Origin: QFOX01 sp044237845
GTDB taxonomy: Bacteria; Pseudomonadota; Alphaproteobacteria; Rickettsiales; UBA3002
Length of the DNA stretch: 62,828 bases
Assembly: GCA_044237845.1 (NCBI GenBank)
Contig: JBIIEL010000009.1
Location: 1 to 62,828 of the forward strand
Direction of reading: 5' to 3'
Below, piece by piece: positions 1 through 6,771 of the stretch. The notes beneath the pieces are model-generated. The model made no database searches. It saw only the letters and a program-made list of their open reading frames with translations, and was not told the DNA's origin. A program made the position numbers and the translations under genes. How positions within the stretch are numbered: the first letter of the stretch is position 1; the number at the start of each line of letters is the position of its first letter.

Positions 1-14
1 ACATGCACAGACTA

Positions 15-296
15 CTACCTAGCCTGCTTCTCTTCATCCACCCGCGTAAAGTCCGCATCGACGATGGTGATCTGCTCTTGGTGGAAGGACTCTTCTTCCA
101 TCGCCCCGCCCATCGGCACGCCGGGCGTGGGGTTGAGGATGCCTTTGGCTACAAGATAGCCGCGCAGATAGGTGAAAAGAGCAATACCAAACCCGATGAC
201 AAACAGCACCACCAGCAGCCACAACGACACCCACAAGGCTATCGCGATGCCGAGGAGAAAAAGGGCAAAGCCCAGCATTTGAATGATCCACGGCAT
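15..296 (-). CDS. Small two-TM membrane protein, unknown
   Basis: A 93-residue protein with two hydrophobic stretches (about residues 3-20 and 24-45), then a soluble acidic tail with an N-P-T-P-G-V-P-M segment. I do not recognise the family. It begins 6 bases downstream of the fliP stop and in the same direction, so it is probably the last gene of the csrA/fliO/fliP unit and made with the flagellar export apparatus. That link is inferred from position only. No strong ribosome binding site is visible before the ATG. Confidence 0.6.
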   Translation of the reverse strand: MPWIIQMLGFALFLLGIAIALWVSLWLLVVLFVIGFGIALFTYLRGYLVAKGILNPTPGVPMGGAMEEESFHQEQITIVDADFTRVDEEKQAR

Positions 297-302
297 GGGC
301 GC

Positions 303-1034
303 CTAACTCGCGCCGAAAGAGCGCACCAGGCTGCCCGCGAGCATGTACCAGCCATCCACCAACACGAAGAAAATGATTTTGAATGGCAGCGACACCACAA
401 CCGGTGGCAAGAACTGCATCCCCATCGCCATGAGTATGGAGGAGATGAGTAGATCGATAATCAGAAACGGAAGAAAGATCAGAAAGCCAATCTCGAACGC
501 ACGCTTGAGCTCGCTGATCATAAACGCAGGAATAAGCACCTGAAACGGCACTGTCTCCGGCTTTTCGACCTTGGTTTTGCTAATACTGACGAATAGCTCG
601 AGATCGCGCTCAAGCACGTGCGTCATCATGAAATCGTGAAACGGTTGGGCAGCAAGCTTCAGCCCCTCCTCTTGCGTAATTTTCTCCGCCATCAGCGGCT
701 TGATACCGTCATTATACGCCTTTTCAAACGTGGGTGTCATGATGAACAGTGTGAGGAACATGGCAAGCGCAACCAGCACCTGGTTCGGCGGCGTGGTCTG
801 CGTTCCCATGGCGGTGCGAACAAAGGACAGCACGATCACGATGCGGATGAACGAGGTCATCATCAGCAGGATGGAGGGCGCAAGGCTAAGTACCGTCAGC
901 AGCACGACCATCTGCACAATGCGCGCAGTGGCTGAACCACCCTCGCCCGCATCGAGGCTCAGCGATTGCGCGAGCGCCGCCACGGGCAAGAGGAGTAGCC
1001 CAGCAATCAGGAATTTTTTAGGCCATGGTTTCAT
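303..1034 (-). CDS. fliP: Flagellar type III export gate protein FliP
   Basis: A 243-residue FliP, part of the membrane-embedded FliP5-FliQ4-FliR1 gate through which rod, hook and filament subunits leave the cytoplasm. The protein opens with a cleavable signal peptide (MKPWPKKFL, hydrophobic core, A-L-A-Q-S), as is usual for FliP. It has the family signatures S-F-I-R-I-V-I-V-L-S-F-V-R and, near the C-terminus, F-E-I-G-F-L-I-F-L-P-F-L-I-I-D. I chose the ATG ending at 1034 because it gives the signal peptide and the usual length; further upstream the frame is out-of-frame fliO. It overlaps the fliO stop by 17 bases, which suggests translational coupling. Confidence 0.95.
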   Translation of the reverse strand: MKPWPKKFLIAGLLLLPVAALAQSLSLDAGEGGSATARIVQMVVLLTVLSLAPSILLMMTSFIRIVIVLSFVRTAMGTQTTPPNQVLVALAMFLTLFIMTPTFEKAYNDGIKPLMAEKITQEEGLKLAAQPFHDFMMTHVLERDLELFVSISKTKVEKPETVPFQVLIPAFMISELKRAFEIGFLIFLPFLIIDLLISSILMAMGMQFLPPVVVSLPFKIIFFVLVDGWYMLAGSLVRSFGAS

Positions 1035-1302
1035 GTTTCTTTTCCAGCTTATCAACAACGATGGCACTCTCAGGCGTGAGCAGCAACATATATTCGCGGT
1101 CATCTGCACGCACGAGGGTGAGCTTGCGTTTTGGGTCGAGATAGAGCACATCCACCAACTGCAGGCGGCTATGTTTTGCGCCGCTGATGCCCCGCATTTT
1201 CTGATCGAGCCCAAAGCGCTTCGCCGCGGCAGCTGCTGCCCAAATAAGCCCCAGCACAAACGCTAGTGCGAAGAAATAACGTGAGTAATCTGCCAATTCC
1301 AT
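1018..1302 (-). CDS. fliO: Flagellar export apparatus protein FliO
   Basis: A 94-residue protein with an N-terminal membrane helix (about residues 8-27) and a small cytoplasmic domain containing K-R-K-L-T-L-V-R-A-D-D-R-E-Y and L-L-T, typical of FliO. FliO is a scaffold that helps FliP oligomerise. It lies directly before fliP, whose start is inside the fliO 3' end, the usual gene order. FliO is poorly conserved, so the call rests on length, topology, the central motif and position. Confidence 0.85.
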   Translation of the reverse strand: MELADYSRYFFALAFVLGLIWAAAAAAKRFGLDQKMRGISGAKHSRLQLVDVLYLDPKRKLTLVRADDREYMLLLTPESAIVVDKLEKKHETMA

Positions 1303-1310
1303 GAGACTCC

Positions 1311-1652
1311 CTAGCGGCGCAATTTGCGCACGTTATTTGCTTGATACACATAGGCGAGGATTTCAGCAACTGCCGCGAAGGCCTCCACAGGAATCGGCGA
1401 GTCCACCTCGATCAGCGAGAGAATTTCGACTAGCTCAGCATCTTCACGCACCTTAATGCCACGCTCGAATGCGATGGCGAGAATTTGTTCCGCAATCGCC
1501 CCACGACCACTGGCCGTGACAATCGGCGCCTGGTCACTCCCTTTGTCGTATTGAATTGCCGCAGCTTTGGTAATGGCGGTCGGCGCCTTAGATGCATGCC
1601 GGATATTATCATCGCGGATATCAACCTGCGGGTTCTCTGGAGTCTCCTCCAT
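1311..1652 (-). CDS. Soluble FlhB C-domain paralogue (FhlB/YlqH-like)
   Basis: A 113-residue protein resembling only the cytoplasmic C-terminal half of FlhB: A-A-I-Q-Y-D, then A-S-G-R-G-A-I-A-E-Q-I-L and D-S-P-I-P-V-E-A-F-A-A-V-A-E-I-L-A-Y-V-Y. It has no membrane domain and lacks the N-P-T-H autocleavage site present in the full-length FlhB at 4550-5668. The family is known as a stand-alone export-switch-like protein in other bacteria; its role here is uncertain. The start overlaps the csrA stop in a TAATG arrangement, so both are likely translated from one mRNA. Confidence 0.85.
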   Translation of the reverse strand: MEETPENPQVDIRDDNIRHASKAPTAITKAAAIQYDKGSDQAPIVTASGRGAIAEQILAIAFERGIKVREDAELVEILSLIEVDSPIPVEAFAAVAEILAYVYQANNVRKLRR

Positions 1653-1900
1653 TATTTCTTAGGGGTATCGATCTGCGAGAGATCGAACTCAACATCCGAG
1701 AAATCGTCATTACCGTCGCCCTGCGCGGCGGCCATGTTCTCGGCCATAATTTTGTCGTAAATCTCTTTCCGCAATACACTTGCTTCTGGCGGGAAATTGA
1801 AACCGATCTTCACCGTCTTGCCGCGCACTTCGATCACGGTCAGTTCAATGGTGTTGTTAATGATGATAGATTCGCCGATTTTGCGAGAGAGATAGAGCAT
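1652..1900 (-). CDS. csrA: Carbon storage / translational regulator CsrA
   Basis: An 82-residue CsrA. It binds GGA motifs in mRNA leaders to control translation, often of flagellin or other motility genes. The start MLYLSRKIGES, the I-E-V-R-G-K-T-V-K-I-G-F core and the RNA-contacting Arg44 in V-L-R-K-E-I are present. An acidic tail extends it beyond the usual 60-70 residues. It is the first gene of the leftward flagellar unit and overlaps the next start by one base. Its leader carries a duplicated element described separately. Confidence 0.95.
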   Translation of the reverse strand: MLYLSRKIGESIIINNTIELTVIEVRGKTVKIGFNFPPEASVLRKEIYDKIMAENMAAAQGDGNDDFSDVEFDLSQIDTPKK

Positions 1901-1902
1901 AG

Positions 1903-1929
1903 AAGACCTACTGGTTGCTAAGACCTACT
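1903..1929 (-). repeat. Direct repeat in csrA leader
   Basis: The ten bases AAGACCTACT (plus strand) occur at 1903-1912 and again at 1920-1929, a 17-base period. In the csrA mRNA this gives two copies of AGTAGGTCTT just before the start codon, the second in the Shine-Dalgarno position. It could be a chance duplication or part of translational control. Neither copy has the GGA core usual for a CsrA site. Confidence 0.5.
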
Positions 1930-2044
1930 TGGTGTCTCATCTTTAGCACGCAGGATGGATAATGGCTACTCTATTTTCGAAGGGCACAGATATTTTTCTT
2001 GCAAAATGGGTATTTTTTGCCTATATTGAGCGAATAGCACGAGA

Positions 2045-2060
2045 TGGGGCCTCAGCCCCA
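2045..2060. promoter_or_regulatory. GC-rich inverted repeat upstream of flgB promoter
   Basis: TGGGGC-CTCA-GCCCCA is a perfect 6-bp inverted repeat with a 4-base loop. It lies about 60-75 bases upstream of the predicted start of the sigma-54 flgB transcript, near the usual range for an enhancer-binding protein. It could instead form a hairpin. Function is inferred. Confidence 0.45.
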
Positions 2061-2092
2061 CGAAAATTCGCTAGGCACCACGGAATTACGAA

Positions 2093-2109
2093 TTGGCATT
2101 AAGCTTGCA
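2093..2109 (+). promoter_or_regulatory. Sigma-54 promoter of the flgB operon
   Basis: TTGGCATTAAGCTTGCA carries the GG and GC dinucleotides separated by exactly ten bases, with TGGCA at -24 and TTGC at -12. Transcription should start near 2120, about 40 bases before the flgB ATG. Sigma-54 control of rod, basal-body and hook genes is well known in flagellated proteobacteria. Confidence 0.85.
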
Positions 2110-2159
2110 AGGTCTTCCTCAACAGCAGGAAAACCTGCGAAGAACCAAGGAGCTAACCG

Positions 2160-2573
2160 ATGAGCCTTACTGAACCGCTGCTAATTCAGAAGCTGAATTC
2201 GAAATTGGGCTATCTCACTGAACGCCAAAAGGCGCTCGCGCAAAACCTCGCCAATATCGACACCCCCAATTACCGCGCGAAAGATCTGGAGAAAGTCGAT
2301 TTCAACAAAGCCATCACCATGCAGTCCGGCCGACTGGACATGCGCACCAGCTCCGCCAAGCATCTGGGCGGCACGCTGCGCGACAACTCGATCTTCAGTA
2401 CGATTAAAGACCGCGCCGCAGATGATCGCAAGCCATTAGGAAACAACGTTTTTCTCGAAGAGCAGATGGGAAAAGTATCAGACACTGGAGCCGAGCACCA
2501 ATTCACCACCACCCTCATGAAAAAATTCCACCAACTGTACCGCTCTGCTATAAGCAGCAACGGCAGCGTATAG
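2160..2573 (+). CDS. flgB: Flagellar proximal rod protein FlgB
   Basis: A 137-residue rod subunit of the flagellar basal body, exported through the FliPQR/FlhAB gate and assembled in the periplasm. The N-terminal rod signature A-N-I-D-T-P-N-Y-R-A-K-D is at about residues 31-42 and the C-terminal amphipathic helix ends the protein. AAGGAG lies seven bases before the ATG. It is the first gene of the rightward flagellar operon and is followed by flgC after 9 bases. Confidence 0.95.
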   Translation: MSLTEPLLIQKLNSKLGYLTERQKALAQNLANIDTPNYRAKDLEKVDFNKAITMQSGRLDMRTSSAKHLGGTLRDNSIFSTIKDRAADDRKPLGNNVFLEEQMGKVSDTGAEHQFTTTLMKKFHQLYRSAISSNGSV

Positions 2574-2582
2574 GAGTAAGCC

Positions 2583-2990
2583 ATGGATCTCATTAATAGC
2601 GTACATATATCGGCCGCCGGACTTGCAGCACAATCTGCCCGCCTCAAAGTTGTTGCGCAGAATATTGCCAACGCCGAATCTGTGGGAACCCGCGCTGGCG
2701 CAGAACCCTACCGCCGCCAAACCGTCAGCTTCAAAAATGCGCTGGATAAAGAAACCGGAGAAACAATGGTGCGGGCGGATAAAATAGGCGTTGATCGCTC
2801 CAACTTCAACAAACGCTACGAACCCACCAACCCGGAGGCCGACGATCAGGGCTATGTACTTTACCCAAACGTCAACCCTATGCTTGAGATGGTAGACATG
2901 CGCGAAGCGCGCCGCGGCTACGAGGCGAATCTCAACGTTATTGAGGCCTCGAAGTCGATGTTCACAGACACACTAAATTTAATAAAGTAA
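2583..2990 (+). CDS. flgC: Flagellar proximal rod protein FlgC
   Basis: A 135-residue rod protein. It has the N-terminal motif A-Q-N-I-A-N-A-E-S (residues 25-33) and a C-terminal M-V-D-M-R-E-A-R-R-G-Y-E-A-N helix shared by rod and hook proteins. AGGAG stands before the ATG. It forms the proximal rod with FlgB, FlgF and FliE. The operon continues with fliE after an unusually AT-rich spacer. Confidence 0.95.
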   Translation: MDLINSVHISAAGLAAQSARLKVVAQNIANAESVGTRAGAEPYRRQTVSFKNALDKETGETMVRADKIGVDRSNFNKRYEPTNPEADDQGYVLYPNVNPMLEMVDMREARRGYEANLNVIEASKSMFTDTLNLIK

Positions 2991-3050
2991 CACTTTAAGT
3001 ATTTAATATTATCTATTGATTTAAAAATATAAAATAAAAATATATGGAGC
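2991..3050 (+). promoter_or_regulatory. AT-rich leader before fliE
   Basis: The spacer between flgC and fliE is almost purely A and T (about 90 percent) up to the fliE ribosome binding site GGAG at 3046-3049, in sharp contrast to the flanking genes. It contains several possible -10 hexamers but no convincing -35, and may keep the fliE start unstructured. No function is proved. Confidence 0.4.
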
Positions 3051-3055
3051 CCTAT

Positions 3056-3394
3056 ATGACAGATATTCGCTTCTCTAATGCTGCCAATGCATATCAGGAT
3101 GCGCTGCGTGCCGCCGAGCGGATTATTGCCAAATCCGGCGCGTCGGATGGCAGCTCGGAAACAAGCAGCGCCCAGGGTGCCAGCTTCATGGATATGGTGG
3201 GCTCCGCCCTCAAGGGTGCGGAAGCACTGGGCTATAAAAGTGAGGAAGTTACAACCAAAGCCATTGCCGGAAAAGCGAGCTTGTCGGATGTGATCACCGC
3301 TGTTTCAAGCGCAGAGAATGCACTTAGCACTGTCGTCGCTGTGCGCGATAAGGTGATCGGCGCGTATCAGGAAATTATTCGCATGCCTATCTAG
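3056..3394 (+). CDS. fliE: Flagellar MS-ring/rod adaptor FliE
   Basis: A 112-residue FliE, which joins the MS ring to the rod and is among the first exported substrates. The C-terminal half (S-A-L-K-G-A-E-A-L-G-Y-K then D-V-I-T-A-V-S-S-A-E) and the final V-I-G-A-Y-Q-E-I-I-R-M-P-I are characteristic. An ATG at 3044 is also in frame, but 3056 is preferred because GGAG lies six bases before it. The N-terminal half is Ser/Ala-rich and poorly conserved, as usual. Confidence 0.9.
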   Translation: MTDIRFSNAANAYQDALRAAERIIAKSGASDGSSETSSAQGASFMDMVGSALKGAEALGYKSEEVTTKAIAGKASLSDVITAVSSAENALSTVVAVRDKVIGAYQEIIRMPI

Positions 3395-3463
3395 GTGCTT
3401 GCGCTCTGATGGCGACTCACTTACTGCTAACCCATACGCGCTCACCCTAAACCACGCCATCCC

Positions 3464-3730
3464 ATGGAAGCAGTCGATATCATCAATGTCACACGTGACG
3501 CCATCTGGGTGTTAATTATCATCGGTGCGCCGATTATGATTACCGGCCTGGTGGTAGGCTTGTCCGTATCCCTGATACAAGCACTGACACAAGTTCAAGA
3601 AACCACTCTTACCTTTGTACCGAAACTGTTTACCATGCTGCTGGTAATCATGATGTCGCTCCCCTACATGGTCCAGAAGCTCCAAGAATTTGGTGTGGAG
3701 CTATTCGAGCGTATCGCCAATATCCAATAA
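3464..3730 (+). CDS. fliQ: Flagellar export gate protein FliQ
   Basis: An 88-residue two-helix membrane protein of the FliPQR export gate. It has the family pattern G-L-V-V-G-L-S-V-S-L-I-Q-A-L-T-Q-V-Q-E-T-T-L-T-F-V-P and the length is normal. It lies between fliE and fliR, in the order fliE-fliQ-fliR-flhB common in alphaproteobacteria, 12 bases before fliR. Confidence 0.95.
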   Translation: MEAVDIINVTRDAIWVLIIIGAPIMITGLVVGLSVSLIQALTQVQETTLTFVPKLFTMLLVIMMSLPYMVQKLQEFGVELFERIANIQ

Positions 3731-3742
3731 CGCGAGGCAACG

Positions 3743-4522
3743 ATGACCATTTCGTTACTCGACTATTTTCTTATCAGCCAGATTTCGGCGTTTATGCTGA
3801 TTTTCTGTCGTGTTGGCTCGGCCTTTTTGGCGATGCCTGGCTTCAGCGAAGCCTATATCCCGCCGAGAATACGATTGCTCCTGGCTCTGGCTCTAAGCAT
3901 CCTCCTCACTCCGCTTTTAGCCAATAAAATGCCTATTCTGCCGGAGAATCCGCTCGCATTATTCGTAATGATGTTGGGAGAAATATTGATTGGTATCTTT
4001 CTGGGACTAATCGTGCGCACCTTACTGACCGTAGTACATGTGGCAGGAAACTTGATCGCGACACAATCCTCCCTTGCGGTGGCCGCAGCATTTGATCCAA
4101 CCTCGGCAAATCAGTCCGCGCTCATGGGAAATATCCTAAGCCTGATGGCGCTGACCATATTTTTTACACTGAATCTGCATCACCTGATGATCGGCGCAGT
4201 GGCGGAGAGCTACGACGTATTTACACCAGGCATCTTCCCGAGTTCTCAAGACATGAACATGCTGAATGCACGGATGATGGCCGACTGCTTTCGGCTTGGG
4301 ATAGTCCTCGCAGGACCCCATATTGCCTACTCTTTGCTGTTCTACTTCGCGGGGGGACTGATGTCTCGGCTAATGCCAAACTTTCAGATTTTTTATGTGA
4401 TGATACCGCTTCAAATCATGATTGCGATCTTTCTCTTTCTGGCTATTTTGCCAACCCTCATGGACATGTTCGCCAACTTCTCGCAAACGCAACTCACCAA
4501 CTTCCTAAGCGGCAGCTTATGA
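3743..4522 (+). CDS. fliR: Flagellar export gate protein FliR
   Basis: A 259-residue polytopic protein, the single-copy subunit that closes the FliP/FliQ helical gate. About six hydrophobic helices are visible, with the conserved features A-A-A-F-D-P-T-S-A-N-Q near the middle and the P-I-M/L-x-I-F segment near the end. Length is normal. FlhB, its known partner (fused with FliR in some bacteria), follows after 27 bases. Confidence 0.95.
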   Translation: MTISLLDYFLISQISAFMLIFCRVGSAFLAMPGFSEAYIPPRIRLLLALALSILLTPLLANKMPILPENPLALFVMMLGEILIGIFLGLIVRTLLTVVHVAGNLIATQSSLAVAAAFDPTSANQSALMGNILSLMALTIFFTLNLHHLMIGAVAESYDVFTPGIFPSSQDMNMLNARMMADCFRLGIVLAGPHIAYSLLFYFAGGLMSRLMPNFQIFYVMIPLQIMIAIFLFLAILPTLMDMFANFSQTQLTNFLSGSL

Positions 4523-4549
4523 GTATCGCTTCGCAGATAAGGTGGCGCT

Positions 4550-5668
4550 ATGTCGGATGAAGAACAGGATGATGCTTCTAAGACCGAAGAACCTTCCCAT
4601 AAAAAGCTAGAAGACGCACGAAAAAAGGGTAAAACCGTCTCGACGCGCGAGTTGAACCATTTTTTTATGCTGCTTGCAGTCATTTTTTTTCTGACATCCA
4701 TGGCCCCCAGCATGGGCACTCAGGCGATAGAACTGCTCGCGCCGTTTATTACGCGCCCAGACTCCTACCCGATGGATGTGGCCTCGGTATCAGGCACGCT
4801 AAGCCAAATTATGGGCCAGTCTGCCATGCTTATTTCCATGCTGCTACTGCTCACCATTATTGCCGCGATTGCACCGGCTATTTTGCAAGGGAAGTGGGTG
4901 TTCGCGGCGGAACAAATTAAACCAAAGCTCAACAAACTCTCGCCACTCGCTGGATTTGGGCGGATTTTTGGCAAAAAGGCGCTGATCGAATTCCTTAAGA
5001 ACTTCATCAAAATCGGCATTGTTGGCGTGATGAGCGTGATGGTGGTGCTACCCTATAAGGATCAGCTTCCATCACTGCTTACGACCGATGCAACGTTCTC
5101 TCTGGATTTTTCTGGGCGGATGACCTCGCGAATGCTGATTGCCACGCTGGTGTTCCTCTTTCTGCTCTCAATCATCGATTACCTCTATCAGCGCTTCAGC
5201 TTTATGAAGCAGATGCGCATGACCAAGCAAGAGGTGAAGGACGAATATAAGCAGCAGGAAGGTGACCCGCATCACAAACAAAAACTCAAGCAAATGCGCG
5301 CCGAACGCGCACGCCGCCGCATGATGGCCAACGTGCCGAAAGCGGATGTAATCATCACCAACCCCACGCATTACGCCGTGGCGCTGCAGTATGACCCTGC
5401 GAAAATGGCGGTGCCGAAAGTAGTCGCCAAAGGGATCGATGAAGTCGCGGCACGAATTCGTGAAGTGGCACGGGAGCATCGCGTCACCATCATACGCAAC
5501 CCGCCCCTCGCCCGACTGCTTTATGACACGACCGAGATCGATGACGAAATCCCCGCGCAGCAATATCAGGCAGTTGCTAAAATCATTGGTTATGTCTATC
5601 GCCTCAAGGGAAAAAAGCCACAGCAAGCGCGACCAACGGCGTATAAGAAGCCTCCACCCAAAAAATAA
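4550..5668 (+). CDS. flhB: Flagellar export switch protein FlhB
   Basis: A 372-residue FlhB that switches export specificity from rod/hook to filament subunits. Four transmembrane helices (roughly residues 35-210) are followed by a cytoplasmic domain with the autocleavage motif N-P-T-H at residues 271-274, cleaved in this family between Asn and Pro. The N-terminal D-A-S-K-T-E-E-P-S-H-K-K-L-E-D-A-R-K-K-G is the family signature. A basic, proline-rich tail follows the domain. It is the last gene of the operon and has a soluble paralogue at 1311-1652. Confidence 0.97.
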   Translation: MSDEEQDDASKTEEPSHKKLEDARKKGKTVSTRELNHFFMLLAVIFFLTSMAPSMGTQAIELLAPFITRPDSYPMDVASVSGTLSQIMGQSAMLISMLLLLTIIAAIAPAILQGKWVFAAEQIKPKLNKLSPLAGFGRIFGKKALIEFLKNFIKIGIVGVMSVMVVLPYKDQLPSLLTTDATFSLDFSGRMTSRMLIATLVFLFLLSIIDYLYQRFSFMKQMRMTKQEVKDEYKQQEGDPHHKQKLKQMRAERARRRMMANVPKADVIITNPTHYAVALQYDPAKMAVPKVVAKGIDEVAARIREVAREHRVTIIRNPPLARLLYDTTEIDDEIPAQQYQAVAKIIGYVYRLKGKKPQQARPTAYKKPPPKK

Positions 5669-5672
5669 AGGC

Positions 5673-5692
5673 CGCCACCCCGTGGGGCAGCG
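5673..5692 (-). terminator. Intrinsic terminator for the 5717-6199 gene
   Basis: Read on the minus strand, CGCTGCCCC and GGGGTGGCG form a stem (two G-T pairs) followed by GCCTTTATTTTTT. It lies just after the stop of the leftward periplasmic protein and between the two convergent genes; the T-tract favours the leftward direction. Confidence 0.6.
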
Positions 5693-5716
5693 ACCTCTGC
5701 TAGGGGTTGGCGACAG

Positions 5717-6199
5717 CTATTGCTGAGCTACTGCTGGCTTCCAGCCGAAATGCACGCGGGCATCTTTGGTTTTCTTGCCAATGGTCAGGTTTCGCTTTTT
5801 AATGATATCGTTATGCGTAGCTTCAACGGTATAGCTACCCGGTGCAAGCTGCACATAAAGCAGCGGGCCAGCATCCACATCGAGTACTTCCTCGCCCGCT
5901 TTGTTGCGGATGATTACCCGTGTGTCCTCGACAAAGGCGCCATCCAGCCGTGCGCTGGTGACGTGGACGTTATATTCACCGCGTGCAGCCTCGATTTCAG
6001 TGCGTTCATCTTCACCAATACCGCCGGTGACGAATTTTACATCTTCTTCCTCGTGATGCGTGCGCGAGGTGTCAATCATTGGGATTTCTCTCGAATGCTT
6101 GGGGGCGACCACTTCGTCGTCCTGCGCGAAGGCGGGGGTGATGTGGGTGGTGAGTGCCAAAACGGCGACCAGCGCCGTGCCATAGAGATAGTTTTTCAT
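5717..6199 (-). CDS. Periplasmic protein with PEGA-like C-domain, unknown
   Basis: A 160-residue exported protein. The start at 6199 gives a clear signal peptide (MKNYLYGTALVAVLAL, ending A-F-A-Q) and has AGGAG seven bases before it. The mature part has an acidic stretch, then a beta-rich segment (Y-V-Q-L-A-P-G-S-Y-T-V-E-A) resembling PEGA or carboxypeptidase-regulatory-like folds. No catalytic motif is seen. It is convergent with flhB and divergent from glnB, so context gives no function. Confidence 0.75.
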   Translation of the reverse strand: MKNYLYGTALVAVLALTTHITPAFAQDDEVVAPKHSREIPMIDTSRTHHEEEDVKFVTGGIGEDERTEIEAARGEYNVHVTSARLDGAFVEDTRVIIRNKAGEEVLDVDAGPLLYVQLAPGSYTVEATHNDIIKKRNLTIGKKTKDARVHFGWKPAVAQQ

Positions 6200-6316
6200 T
6201 GTATTGCTCCTCAGTGTGTGGGTGACGCGGATGCGCCATGTTACCGAACCGTAGATAGTTCTCAACCGATCAATAACCAGAGCCTGTATTAATTTTCCAT
6301 GCGGAGATGGGCTTTA

Positions 6317-6345
6317 TTGATCCGTAAGCGAGGGGTGGATATCTT
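6317..6345 (+). promoter_or_regulatory. Candidate sigma-70 promoter of glnB-glnA
   Basis: TTGATC and TATCTT are separated by exactly 17 bases; each matches four of six consensus positions. Transcription would start near 6352, leaving a leader of about 60 bases before the glnB ATG. Confidence 0.5.
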
Positions 6346-6412
6346 TACAAAATACTGGATTTCCATACCGGTTTGCGGCAGTAACGGTGCATTGCAACAT
6401 CACGGTGCACGC

Positions 6413-6751
6413 ATGAAGAAAATCGAAGCCATCATTAAGCCGTTCAAGCTCGACGACGTGAAGGAAGCCCTTCAGGAGATCGGCATCGCAGGCATTACGG
6501 TGGTGGAAGCGCGCGGATTAGGCCAGCAAAGCGGCCACACGGAGCTCCATCGTGGCACCGAATATGTGGTCGATTTTCTGCCCAAGGTGAAGCTGGAAAT
6601 TGTGGTCGACGACGCGATGGTCGAAAAAGCCATCGACGCTATTGTCCGCGCCGCCCAAACCGGCCGCGTGGGTGACGGAAAAATTCTCGTACTCCCGGTG
6701 GAGGATGTGATTCGCATCCGCACCGGCGAGCGCGGCCTGAATGCGATTTAA
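6413..6751 (+). CDS. glnB: Nitrogen regulatory protein PII
   Basis: A 112-residue PII signal protein that senses 2-oxoglutarate and ATP/ADP and controls glutamine synthetase adenylylation and NtrB/C activity. It starts MKKIEAIIKPFKLDDVKEAL. The T-loop H-R-G-T-E-Y-V-V-D-F holds the uridylylation site Tyr51, with His at position 46 where E. coli GlnB has Tyr. The C-terminal motif T-G-R-V-G-D-G-K-I and I-R-I-R-T-G-E are intact. The ATG at 6413 gives the canonical N-terminus. glnA follows after 20 bases. Confidence 0.97.
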   Translation: MKKIEAIIKPFKLDDVKEALQEIGIAGITVVEARGLGQQSGHTELHRGTEYVVDFLPKVKLEIVVDDAMVEKAIDAIVRAAQTGRVGDGKILVLPVEDVIRIRTGERGLNAI

Positions 6752-6771
6752 TATAACGAAAGGAAGCCCCC

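Noticed and set aside
6377..6390. GG-N10-GC spacing upstream of glnB, suggesting sigma-54
   Set aside because: The -24 part reads CGGCAG and the -12 part GTGC, both poor. The start would fall about 11 bases from the ATG, leaving no room for a ribosome site. The sigma-70-like pair at 6317-6345 is preferred.
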